A DNA stretch of 64,000 nucleotides from Anastatus disparis (taxonomy: Eukaryota; Arthropoda; Insecta; Hymenoptera; Eupelmidae): the NCBI GenBank assembly GCA_017163975.1, contig JAFFSR010000251.1, positions 2,356,001 to 2,420,000 of the forward strand. Reading direction: 5' to 3'. Under the pieces are notes generated by a model that saw only the letters and a program-made list of their open reading frames with translations, was not told the DNA's origin and did no database searches. Each line of letters begins with the position of its first letter. Position 1 is the stretch's first letter. Position numbers and translations under genes: made by a program. This document shows, piece after piece, positions 42,423 through 55,100 of the stretch.

Positions 42423-43136
42423 CCCGCGTAAAAATAATTTAGTTTGACCAAAGTTTGGCTAAAGTTTAAGTTTAGCAAAGCTTTATGTAAATTTGGCCCA
42501 TGGAACAATCCCAAACTTGAAACTTGACATGTTTAAGTTTGGCAAACGTTGTCGAGAACTTTAGAAGTGCGTTAGAGTAACTTAGAAAAACGATTTTTTA
42601 TTGGAAAGAAGTTTAGGCGAAGTTTTTAAGAAGTGTAGAAAAAGATAGCTAAAGTTTTTGCTTTGAAAAACATCTCCCGAACTTGGGCAATGAAATTATG
42701 CCAAATTTAGAAAATTATTCTATAAAAGTATCGCGAAACTTGTGACAAAGTCTTGCAAAACTTCAGGTAAACTCTATTAAATTTTTTCATTTTACTCCTT
42801 TTTTTTAGATATGTAAAAGTTTTGCGATACTTTTGCAGAACTTTAGTTAAAGTTCATTTAAGAAGTGTAGAAAAAGATATAATGTATTTTAAAAATTTAC
42901 CTCTGGGGAAAGTTTGGCTAAAGTTTTTGCTTTGCAAAACATATCCCGAACTTGGGCAATGAAATTGTGCCAAATTTAGAAAATTTTTTTATAAAAGTAG
43001 CGTGGAACTTGCGAAAAAGTTTTGCAAAACTTCAGGTGAACCTTATTAAAAGTTATAAAAATTTTTATTTTACTCTTTTTTCGGATCTGTAAAAGTTTTG
43101 CAATACTTTTGCAGAACTTTGGGCAAAGTTCATTTA
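42423..43136. repeat. Left terminal inverted arm with two tandem subunits
   Basis: The outer 200 bp is unique arm sequence. Then follow two related subunits starting at aagaagtgtagaaaaagata (42628 and 42860, spacing 232 bp). The first lacks about 37 bp (taatgtattttaaaaatt through the cctctgggg segment) present in the second. Both contain acatctcccgaacttgggc or its variant and many aagttt/aaacttt words. The two units differ at many positions, so this arm's duplication is older than the right arm's. Confidence 0.88.
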
Positions 43137-43198
43137 AAAATAAAAATTTATAAAATTGAATAAATTATTGAAGATCCCTGTTAAGGTGGGAATGAAGC

Positions 43199-43329
43199 AC
43201 TATATGCAACTCGGGAGCAAAGTCTATTTCTTTCTCAGGTATTTACTCCCCTCACTTTGCTTTGTTCGCTCAGATCGCAAATTCACTTTCTGGAGAAATA
43301 TACAATTTCACTCCTAGGTTGCATAATGT
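43199..43329. repeat. Small inverted repeat inside the left part of the element
   Basis: actatatgcaactcgggag on the left pairs imperfectly with ctcctaggttgcataatgt on the right, about 131 bp in all. It may be a nested MITE remnant. It is not part of the right arm. Confidence 0.4.
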
Positions 43330-44041
43330 ATTCTTATTAAAAAAAGGTTTAGTCCAAGTTTTCAAAAAGTATAGAAAAATATGTCATATATGATATATTT
43401 TTTTTATAAATTTTGCCAAAATTTTGTAAAAGTAGATATAAAATTTACAAGTTTTTCATCACAAGTTCTTAACAATTTAAGTCAATGCTAAGATTTAAAT
43501 TATGTTGTGTGTAAGTTTAACTAAACTACTGCTAAAATTCTTAGAAGTTCATAATTTTTGCTAAATACTTACGGAATCTTGCTCTCTAGAAAATCAATGG
43601 AAATTCTTAATTTTATTTTCAATTTAAAAAAATCAAACAATAAATACAAAACTGATTTAAGATTAGAAATCATGTTATTGCTTTAACAATAATTATTACA
43701 TAAAAACAATAATATTTATTAATTTTTTTAATGAACATTTTTTTCATTTTAAAGATTATAATTCTTTCAAACAACATTCAATTATCTTATAAAATAATTT
43801 TCAGTATATATATTATATTTTATTTAAAATTTGTATAACAATTGAAACTACTTAATTTTCTACTTTTTTTTCTTGCTCAATGTCTCAATAATATCATCCA
43901 CTTTTCTTTTTCTTTCTTTGATTCCTTTTGAATTCACGGTTTTGTTTATTTCTTTTTTGTTCCCAATTTCTTATTTTCACTTCTTACTTTTACTTTTTTT
44001 GATCTTAATTTTTTTCTTTATCATTATTTGATAGTTTTTTT

Positions 44042-47000
44042 TTATCTCTTTCTTGATTTAGGCTTTTTCTTCTTTATTATTTTTTTGCTCTGTTTTTTCT
44101 CTAATTTCTCTGGTTCTTGACTAACATTATTTTCTTTCTCTGGTTGCGTCTTGTTAGTGTTTTGTTTATTAATAATTGCCTCTTTAAATGTTTCTAAATT
44201 TTCAATTGATTTTTCATCTTGACAGTCTGCGGCTAGTTCATCATCAAATTTGTTTTCAGTTGATTCTTTAAAGTTTTTATACTTTTTTTGCTTTTTATGT
44301 GGTTTTATGGAGTCTTCTTCGTTAACGATTTTTCCCTCATTTGATTCTTTCAATTTTTCATTTTTTTGTTTTATTTGCTTTTTACCTTGTTTCGTTTGTT
44401 TTTCTTTTCCTTGATTAAGATTTTTCTTTTGTTCTTTATTAATTTCTTGCTCTTTATTTTTCTCTGATTTTTTAAGTTTTTTACTGATATTATTTTCTTT
44501 TTTTGGTTGCGGCTTGCTTACGTTTGGTATGTTATTAACTTTTATATTATTTATTTCTTTCAATTTTTTATCTTTTTCGAGCTTTTCAATTTGTTTTAAA
44601 TCTTCCTGCTCCACGACTTTTTTATCATCAAATTGATTTTCATTTAATGATTTTAATTTTTCATGTATTTCTTGCTTTTTATTTTGTTTTTTTGATTCTT
44701 CTTCGTTCACAATTTTTTTATCATTTAATTGTTTTGAATTTCCTTCTTTCTGCTTGTCGCCTTGTTCACTAACTTCTTTCTTTCCATTTAATTTTTTCAA
44801 GTTTTCGTCCTTATTTTGTTCATCTACTTCATTGTGTTTAATTTCTTTTTTATGTATACTATTTTGTTTTCCACTGCTCTGCATTATATTCTCTTCCTTT
44901 TCTGATCTTGAAATTTTCTTCTCTTTAGGATTTCTTAAAGTTGCGCATAAGGCTGTCAATACCTCCCTGTATTTTTGGTGAGAGATTGTATACTTCTTCT
45001 TGGCCACGTTATTATTTACAAAAACTAAAAATATTTCAATTTTCATAAAACAGTTAATAAAATAATTTTTTTTTAATGTATCACTCACTTTCCACAGCTT
45101 GATATATATCTTCAGGGATTCGATCCCATCCATTTCTTCCCGTCGGAGAACTTCTTTTTAATCTCTCCTCTCCCAAGATTAGTTTCATAATCCTCCGAAC
45201 CATCTCCTAGGATTCTTGTAGCATGCAGCTTGTATCGTTCGCAGCTTCCACTCATCCACCATTACATTCATGCCTTCCACTAGTTCAACCTGAATGAAAA
45301 ATCAAAATAAAATTAAAAATAATACACAGAAAATTCTTAATACTTTAGTACTCACTAAATTATTTTTTTTTTGCAAGCTGATTCTATTGGAAAATCTTCA
45401 CACTAAAAATAAAAAAATTATTATTTTTAAATCACCAATATTTTATCAAATAAATGTAAATATTACCTTGTTTGAATCTGATTGTTCCAAATTTAATGTT
45501 TTAGCCAACTTTAAAATTTGTACCAGTTTATGATAATCTTCTCTAGAAACCGTTATAGTAACAACATCATTTTTGGATTTATTTTTCTTGACATCAATAT
45601 AATTTTTCGTTGGTCTATTATTCTCGTCTTCATGATTGTCATCGGCTTTTTTTTCATTATCATTCATTCCCTCGTCATCATCATTGTCATCCTCTTTCCC
45701 TTTATTATCGTTCATTTCCTCGTCATCATTATTTTCATCGTCTTTTTCTTTATCATCGTTTATTTTCTCGTCATCAAAATTTTTATCGTCTTTTTCTTTA
45801 CCATCGTTCATTTCCTCGTCATCATCATTGTCATCACTCATTTTTGCTCATTGTCTTTTTCTTCAATATCATCGTCTTTTCCGTCTTCATCGCTATCATT
45901 CTCCTTCTCATGATCAGAATCATCAAGTGATACTTCGTCACTTATTTCATCACTTTTGAAATAAAATATAAAATATTACGATTATAAAACAATATGCTAA
46001 ATAAAAAAAGTTAGATAAAGGAAATACTGATTATTATGTGCAACACAAAAATAAAAATTTTATGCTCCTTTTAAATTTTTCACAAAAAAAAATTATCCTT
46101 ACAAAAAACTTATTATTATTTCTAGAAATATAGATTCAAATCGGCCGTGTCTATTTGCACGACAAATGTACGACAAAAAATGATAATAAATTATCGTACA
46201 AATAAGCAATTTAACCACTTAAAAAAATTGCACGACAGATTTTAGAAAAACACAATAATTAATAAATTAATTTTTATTTTTTATTTTTACATTAGTAAAA
46301 ATGAGTAAAATTATAAAAATGTTTAATAATACGAAATTATAACCTTTATGTCAAAGCCAAAAGTTCAACCTTGGGACTTTTGAATTAACTATTGAGACGA
46401 CACATAATAGTCTGTAAAGTAGTCAACTTCAAATCAATGGCTACACTTATGACGTATAGAAGCGAATTTAAAAGTGTTTAAATAATTAAATAATTTTTCA
46501 TTTTAAAAGTATATAGCAGTTTCAGCCAAATCTGTTTCCCGGAGGTCAAATACTCTCCTTGTCAGTCAAAAATTGAAATTGTGATAAAAATACGAAAAAA
46601 AAGGAAAAAAAGAAAGGACGTAAAAAGAATTAATAAAGAACATAAACTAAATGTATTTAAAAATATTGATATTTTGAGTTATTAAAAATTTAGAAAATAA
46701 AACGAAAAAAAAATAAAACCAGGAAAAAATATGAGAAAAACGTAAAAAAAGTAAAAAAAATAAGATGATAAAACGAAAAGAGAAAAAAAACAGGGTAAAA
46801 GAAAAGGAGCATAAAAAAAGTAAAAAATAAATACAAATAATTGAAATTTTAAATAGAATATATAAAATATTTTTACACTTTCCGGAGTAAATTCATGATA
46901 ATATAAAATAATAATTTAATTAAACATCATTAAATGAAAAAATATACGTAAATATACACAAAAAAGAGCTTATATTAACTTATTAAAATTTTTAATCAAA

Positions 47001-47812
47001 TTTAAAAAAAAAAGAAAACCATGATTTGAAATAGGCTAAAAATTTATAAAATAATTACACAAAATAAAAAACGAAAAATCCCTAGAAAAGAAAATCTGTT
47101 GTGCAAATAGCATCAGCGTAATTTTAAAGAATCAAAAAATAAATATACAAAATGAAATATTCCATTACTTTTAATAAATATTTTAAAAAATTATTTTTTA
47201 CTTACTCATCATTCGATGTTTCTTCACTATCATCGAAAATTGGTTTTGTTTTAAGCAGCTCATCATACTCCTCATTCATGACTTCTCGTTTTAAAGTTTG
47301 AACTTCTTTTTTTTTAAGTTTTTGTAAACGTCGGCTTAATAGTTGATCAGGGCTAACTAATTTTTTTTCAGGCGTTAAAATATCTCCCTCCTCTGTCACT
47401 TGCAATGATTCCAGCCAATCCTTTTGTTCTAATAAAATAAAATTAATTTAGTAAATAAAAATTAGATAATTTTAAACTCTTTTAAGTAAGTGATGAAAAT
47501 TTTATTGTTTTGTAATGTTTATTTATTTTTCAATTTAACAAATTTTTTTTACATTTAGAAACTTTATGTATTAACAAAATAATTTTCAATGTACATAAAT
47601 ATCATTTAAAATTTTATTTACATTAAGCACTTTATTTTAAAAAATAATTTGATGAAAAAATAATGATTCATAATTACCACTCTTTTTGAGAACTTTAGCA
47701 GCATACCATTTACCTCCCACTTAGCTTCCACCTTGTTCCCTTTTTCTTTAATATATTTCAAAGATAGCACACTAATTTGCTTCGTCTCTAACCAGAGTAC
47801 AAGCGCAAACAT
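44042..47812 (-). CDS. BEN-domain protein encoded by the transposon (five exons)
   Basis: The exons on the minus strand are 47812-47678, 47428-47206, 45952-45467, 45289-45089 and 45024-44042, all bounded by GT-AG signals. The predicted product is about 676 aa. It has an N-terminal module starting MFALVLWLETKQ with AAKVLKKSE at its end, an acidic part made of four Asp/Glu-rich repeats of about 15 residues (exon 3), and a BEN domain at about residues 282-385. Visible BEN features are KVELVEGMNVMV, the MVRRIMKLILGEERLKRSS helix, the STG-like SPTG turn, and a final helix REVLTALCATLRN. A Lys/Glu/Gln-rich coiled-coil-like tail follows. BEN domains bind DNA or mediate chromatin protein contacts. 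Three single-base losses interrupt the frame (near 47709-47711, 45841-45845 and 45204). Adding one base at each makes all splice phases agree. A further Lys-rich frame ending near 43860 could be the true C terminus. It sits divergently to the transposase, which suggests a shared promoter region and a partner role (inference). Confidence 0.78.
46146..47117. repeat. Possible nested TIR element in intron 2 of the BEN gene
   Basis: gtgtctatttgcacgaca at the left is mirrored by tgttgtgcaaatagcatc at the right of a segment of about 970 bp of very A-rich intron DNA. The word gcacgaca repeats near the left end (46157 and about 46230). The TIR is short and imperfect, so this is tentative. No coding capacity. 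Confidence 0.35.
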
Positions 47813-49114
47813 TTTTCTTAACCTTTAAAATGTCAGTATTTAGTGAAGTCAGTATAATATCGATTCAGCGTCTTCTAATGTCAATATGAAAACAAAGTTT
47901 TAATGTGAATGGGTTCGATTATTATTGGTGTAAATTTAACATTTTTTCTCTTCAGTTATTTAAAAAAAAAAATAAAAATAATTCTTTATGCTCTTATTTT
48001 TCTAAACAATACACATGATGAAGCAATTTTGATAAAGTTTGTTCAAATACCAATTTTTTACAAACTTTTTTTTATAAATCGAAAAAATTTTTTAAGAATT
48101 TATAAAATATTGTAAAATTTAGCAATAAATTTAAAATTGTAAAACTAAAAATATAATATAGAAACTTATAATAACGCATTAAGATTTTTAGGCATTTTTT
48201 TATTTAACTTATTTTATTAAAGATTATACATTAAAAGAAAGTAAGGTATTACTGATAATTTTATCAACATAATTCAAAGGGTCGATTATTATTTATAAAA
48301 AGATTTCTGATTGCCTTTAATAATTTTAAGACAAAAATTATTGCAAAAATAAGATGAAAATGATTAAAATATAGTTCAAAAGTAATCTACTAATTTCATT
48401 TTATTTTTATACATTCAAATCATAAAGTTCTGAAAAAGAATTGCTTGTTACGAAATTATTAAGTAATAAGTATGCAATTTAATTTAAAATTAATATGTTT
48501 TGCATAAGAGTTAATAAAATTTCCATATTAATTTTCTCAAAGAAAAGTTATATCGCTCTATAATAAATACTTGAACTTAATATTTAAACTTTGCAACCTT
48601 CATTTTTTTTTAACCTATACACTAATAGATTTAATATTCTAAATATGAAGTTAGTTCACGTATCGATTGAGCGGTTTCTATAAATATTGAAAAAAAATTT
48701 TGATTCAAATTTATAAAGACGTAAATCATGTAATATTAGTGTCTTGTAATGCTATAAGTTATTGATAGTAGAGTTGTAATAACATTATCGTTTGTAAATA
48801 AAAGTAAGTGTAGATTTTAAAAGTAAGTTTAGATGTATAGAAAATAATATAACCAAATTTTATTGAAAACATTGTATACACTAAGGTAGTCATTGAAAAC
48901 ATCATAACAAGTTTTAATTGAACTAGTTATTAAGCAGTTGATGAAAAAGTAAAACTACTTTCATACAAAAACGCTGCTTATATACAAAAAAGTATACAAA
49001 AATACAAGTAAAGTCGCAAATTTATAAAAGTAAGTAAAATTAAAATTTCTTTTTAACATAATAATATCATTTAATTTGATTCTTATTCTATACATTCAGT
49101 TAATCAAGAGTATT
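47813..49114. promoter_or_regulatory. Divergent intergenic region between the BEN gene and transposase
   Basis: About 1.3 kb of AT-rich DNA separates the start codons of the two oppositely transcribed genes, so it must hold both promoters or a bidirectional one. No clear TATA or initiator element can be singled out against the AT-rich background. The open frame at 47909-48115 is AT-run translation. Confidence 0.5.
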
Positions 49115-52100
49115 ATGAGTAAATTGGATCTACGTAAATATTCTCGTACAAGCAAATATCGGATCTTTTCGAAAAATAATGATTCTTCTGATGATAGCCA
49201 TGAAGATTCATCTACCACTGACATAGATTCTGATGATAATACTACTGATACTACTACAACTGAAAGTGATGATTCTAAAGAATCAAATAGTGAAAAAGGT
49301 TAGCATTATTAATAACAAAACAAATTTAATTATTCTAAATAAATTTTTGTTACATTAAAGTTTATATCTCATATAAAAAAATATTTCTTAAGGTTTTTAT
49401 CGTTAATAATAATCATTATAATGATATATTTTGTTTATTAGTTTTCATGAAATAAAATTAATAGATTATTTTTTCATTGAAAAGGATATGAAGCAGATAA
49501 CAGCTTTCGGGACTATTGCGACAGAGTAAGTGATCATGAACACTCACGTGACGATTGTGAAGAGCATTGCAATAACAATACTTATTCGGGTAATTAAAAA
49601 TTAATATGAATTATGAACCAAAGTAAAAGTGTTTATAATAAATGATTTTATGAATTTCTGTGTAAAATAAAATTTGTTTCGCCAAAGTTGAGCTTAACTT
49701 TATCTAAAGTTCCGCTTGACTTTATTCAAAGTAAACGAATAAGATTATTTCAAACTTGATATTTCCAATTTTTATTTTTCATTTTTTTTTAAGCAATACA
49801 TACTAATTTATGAAATTATTCTACAATAAAAATAAGCAAAATTTTAATCATTTATAACTTAACAAAATATTTAAAATGTCTCAGAAGTTACTGTATTGAA
49901 CTGCATTTGATTCATTTTTCACATACCTTCAAAAATTCTTATTTATAAATTCAAATTAAAGAAAAAAAGAAAGAAAAATGTTTTAACGTATTAACGTTTG
50001 TTGTGGATTTCTCTTTATTTTTTTTTCTTTAACTATCTTTTCTTTTGTTTCAACATTTTTCTTTTGCATTAGTTTTGTTTATAAAATGCAATCGTACATA
50101 CAATTCATTCAGTTGCATTTTTTTTTTATTAAAATGACAAAGAATTTTAGCAAAAGTTAATCAGTTTCGACTTTTTTCATTTATTTATTTTTTACTTTTT
50201 ATATTGACTAAGGCACATGGCAATCCTATCTCACTTTAAACTAATTATTACAAACTTATTTAATTTTGTAAATGTATTTTTTTTCTATGTAAAAATAAAT
50301 ATGAATTTTTTATGAATAAACTTTTATTTAAATTACTTTTAATATAAATTATTTTTATATTTTTCACATATAATATACTTATAAAATGTAAGATGAAATG
50401 GTTTATACTAAATTATAGAAAAGCAGTGAAAAAGAAAGTTTAATATAAGATTAAAAAAGTTTATGTTTGTTTGGACACAAACATTTGAAATAACTTCTTT
50501 CTCGCATAGCACAGAAACTTCGAGGAAGCGTCAAATGTCTCGCGCACTTTGCTTTCAGAAAGATTTAACGGAAGATTCTAGAAAGCTTCTATGGAAGCCA
50601 GCATAAAAGCATTTATGAATATTACGAGAAGGTTTAAGGAAAGATTGCAATAAGGTTAGAAAAATACTTCATGGAAGCTTCCACGAAAAAGTGCAAAAAA
50701 CTTCCATGCAAGCCTCCAGGAAAACTTCTAGAAGCGGGAAATGTCCCACACATTTTGCTATCAGAAAGATTCAATGGAAGATTTTACGAAGCTTCCATGA
50801 AGGAAAACGGTAAGCTTCCATGGAAGCCAGCATAAAAGCCTTTATGAATATTAGAAAAAGCTTCCATGAAAAATTGCAATGTAATCTTTCCAAAACTTTG
50901 AAGAGCAGCCCGGATTCGCTCTCCTTTTCTAATTAAGTGTTTTTATATTATTTACTCAACTATTAATGGTTGTATCTGCAAGTTGATCGTAATGGACATT
51001 ATTATTATAAATATTAATACACAAGGAGAAAAAATTACATTTCATTGTTTTTGAAAAAAGTAAAAAACCCTTAAGTAACAGATGTTTATAAAATTTACGC
51101 GTTGTTTACTTTTCTCAAAAAAAATTCAATATAATTCTTTTTTCTTGTGTGCAAGTATTGATGATAATAATATCTATTGCGTTCAAATCTTGATTTGCAG
51201 ATACAGCCATTAATACATGAATAAATAATAAAAAGCTCAATTAGACAAGGACAGCGAAACTGGTTTACTCTTAATTGGCTTACAAGAAATCTTCCAAACA
51301 TGTATCTCATAACATTCCATAAACATTAATATATCCTCATTATGATATTCTTTGGAAGACTGCCAGAAGTTTAGATGGAATCTTTCACGAAAAGTTTCTG
51401 GAAGCTTCTCGCAAGATATAAAGTATTCTTCTCAAAAACATTCCTGCAATATTCTACTTAATCTTATTGAAAGCTTGTTGGAAGCTTCTTTGCAATGTTC
51501 CATTTACTGCTATCGGAATATTTCGCGTAAGCTCTCTTAAATCTTCCGCAAAGCTTCCATGAAAGATTCTAATGTAATCATTCCGAAATTTTTAATTAGC
51601 TTACAAAAGGCTTACAAGGAATTTGTCAAACGAGTTACTCGTGACCTTCCATGAATATTAATATATCCTTACTGTAGTATTCTGTGGAAGCCTGTAGGAG
51701 GTTTAGATTAAATCTTTTACAAAACGTTACTGGAAGCTTTCTGCAAGATATAAAGTAATCTTGCCAATAACATTCCTGTAATATTTTAGTTAATCTTTCC
51801 GAAAGTTTACTGGAAGCTTCTTTGTAATATTCCATTCAGTGAGATAAGAATATTTTTCGTAAGCTTTCCTAAATCCTCCGCGAAGCTTTCATGAAAGATT
51901 CTTGAAAGCTTAGATTGAAATCTTCATTGAATCTTTTATTGGAAGCTTCTAGAATCTTTCGTGCTATGTGGGTTTAGCTTTAGTTTGAATAACATTTTAT
52001 ATTTTAAAAATATTTTGAACTTTGTGTATAATTTATATATCTATATATCTTTTATTTCATATAATGTTCAAAATACTGCTAAAGTTCAAAATAAGTTTAT

Positions 52101-55100
52101 CAAAGAGACCAAAGTTTTAATTATTTATCTTAAATTTTTGCAAACGTAGACTTATATTTCCACAAACTTTCCGAAACTTGTGTTGAACTTCCTCCAAGCT
52201 TCTGTAAAAAATAAAAATTTTAAATATCTAGTTTAGCATATTTTTATTGGTTAAGATTAGATAAAGTTTAGCAGAACTTAAACTTCACCTAAATTTTAGC
52301 GAATCAATTATTTTTTTGAAACTTTAAATTCAAACTTTTAAATCTACTTAAGAGGAGGTGACGTATCTCTGTCCTTTTCTAATCAAAGAATTAATTTTCT
52401 GCAAAAATTAATAACTTTAATAAAAATGAAAAGAAAGCCGCATCTCGTATAAAAAAATAGCAAAATTTTCTTAGATAAGGAAGAATTAATTTTATTGCTT
52501 TGTTTTCAAGAAAACCTTAAAAAACTGAATTGTTTACCCCAATCTCTACACTGTTAAAAAAAATTGAATTTTGCTTCCAGTACATTTATGAAATTTATAT
52601 TTTTAATTTAAATTTCATGCACATTTACATTAAAATTACGGTAAAATTATTCATTTTCATGCAGTTTTGCATTAAAATTACGGTAAAATTATTAATTTTC
52701 ATGTACACGCTTGAAGCAAGCTTCCAGTTTTGCATTAAATTTTCATGTTTTTTTTAACAGTGTATGTTTTAAATTTTTCAAAGTTTTCTTAAAATCGAAG
52801 CAATAAAATAAATTCTTTCTCATCAAAGAAAATATTACTTTTATTGATACAAGATGCGGTTTTCTCTTTATTTTTTGCTAAAATTATTAGTTTTTGTAAA
52901 AAAACTAGATTCTTTGATTAGAGAAAGACAGATATAGTCGACCTACTATTAAGGATGGTAATTTAGATTAGGTAAAAATAATATAAATTTATGAATTTGT
53001 TTTTATACTTTTTCCACTAGATTTAATTGATCAACAAGAAGATAGTAGCTCATTGGACGATGAAAGTAATGATGATAACTATAGTTCTACAGATGATGAA
53101 TCAGTAGAAAGTGAAGATTTTGAAGAAGAAGAAAATGAGGATGACGATTTTATAAACAATGCCAATGAGCCTATTTATCCAGGAGCACCAATCACTATTG
53201 GCGAAAGTATTTTTTCGATATTAACACTTGCCTTACGATTTAAAATTACGGGAGTGCTGTTATCAAGTATTTTATCATTAATAAGGTTGCATTGTATTGA
53301 ACCAAACGGATGTGTAAAAACTTTATATAAACTAAAAAATTTTTTGCAAATATAAATGCTCCTTTGATCCGTAATTATTATTGCAACGTATGTTTTTCAA
53401 AAGCAAAAGAACAATTTTGCCAAAAATGCAATAGCTCTGAAAATATCACGTATTTTTTACAAATTTCAATTATAGAACAATTAGCTTCGTTTTACAAAAG
53501 GCCAGATTTTAAGAAAAATTTAAATTATCGAGCGACGCGTAATAAAGAAAACGAGCGGAACTACGAAGACATATACGACGGCACCATTTATAAACAATTA
53601 CCACAAAATTTTTTAAATAATATTAATAACATTACTTTTACATGGAATTCGGATGGAGTACCACTGTTCAAATCGTCGAAAATGAGTATTTGGCCTTTGT
53701 ATTTAATGGTTAATGAATTACCGTACAAATTACGAATAAAAAAAGAGAATATAGTCTTAGCTGGACTATGGTTTGGTCAATATAAACCATCTCCTAATTT
53801 ATTTTTGAATTCATTACAAAAAGAACTAAAACAATTATATAAAGGAATAAATTTCAAGATCCCTCATGATAATAGTTTATTGCGTGTTCGAGGTTTAATT
53901 ATTGGCGGAACGTGTGATTTGCCTGCCAAGGCATTGTTCCTCAATATTAAACAATACAATGCAATCAATGGGTGTCCTAATTGTAAAATCAGAACTGAAA
54001 GGATAGAAAATGTTCAAACATATCCCTTTATTGAACAATTAGAATTAAGGACATCTGAGGAAACCAATAGATTTGCAAAAGATGCGTGTAAGCAAAAAAA
54101 AGATGTGTTTGGAATAAAAGGACCTTCTGCTCTTCGTATAATTGTTCCAAACTATATAGAATCAATGGCTATCGATAGTATGCACTGTATTTTTCAAGGT
54201 GCCATGAAAAAATTGATGTCGATTTGGTTCGATGCAGAAAACCGAACCCATGCTGCATCTTTATTTGCTTTCACAAACGAAATAAATGCAAAAATCAAAA
54301 AACTTACAATGCCATCATTCATTGCGAGAATACCAAGAAAAGTTGAAGAATATTCATATTGGAAGGCATCTGAGTTAAAATTATTTTTTTTTGTGTATGG
54401 TTTAATGGTTTTGAAAAATATAATGAGCGAACAGTACTTTGAACATCATCTATTGTTAGTGTATGGAATAACTTTATTAAATCTGTCAAGTATTTCACAA
54501 AACATGATTGATGATTCAAAGCGTATATTAATAGAATATGTTAGACGGTATGAAGTTTTATATGGCAACAAAAGTAAAACCTGCAATTTACATTTATTGC
54601 TTCACTTACCTGATGATGTTATGAAATTTGGCCCTCTTTGGACAATGACGTGCTTTCCATTCGAAAATTTAAATGGAATCTTAAAAATGTTTGTCCATGG
54701 TTCGAGATATGCTGAGTTACAAATCTATTCCTCAGTTTCAACATTTTTGTCTTTAGCTACAGTAAAAAAGAAAATTTTAAAACCAGAAACACAGGTTTCT
54801 GAATTTTGTAAAAAAATAGAATTTTCGGGCACAAGAAGATATAAAACAAAATTTTTAAGTGAATATATTTTTGCTGTTGGAGTATATACGAAAGTAAATG
54901 AGCTTCCAGATTTTCTTATGAATACCATACGAAATCATCCTATTGTTTCGAATACATCAAAATTTCATCTGTTTAAAAGAATTTTATTAAATGGAATTTA
55001 TTTAGAGACTGAATGGTATGCAAACACAAAAAAAACTAATTCTTCGTGGGTTAAATATATGATGGACGATAAAATGCACATAGGTGTAATTAATAATTTT

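Noticed and set aside
44042..45133. Single 363-codon frame taken as the whole gene
   Set aside because: Its first 40 or so residues read through an intron. Splicing to the upstream exon instead gives a continuous BEN domain.
45518..45959. Plus-strand frames rich in Ser/Phe/Ile/His
   Set aside because: They are shadows of the Asp/Glu-rich BEN-gene exon 3 on the minus strand.
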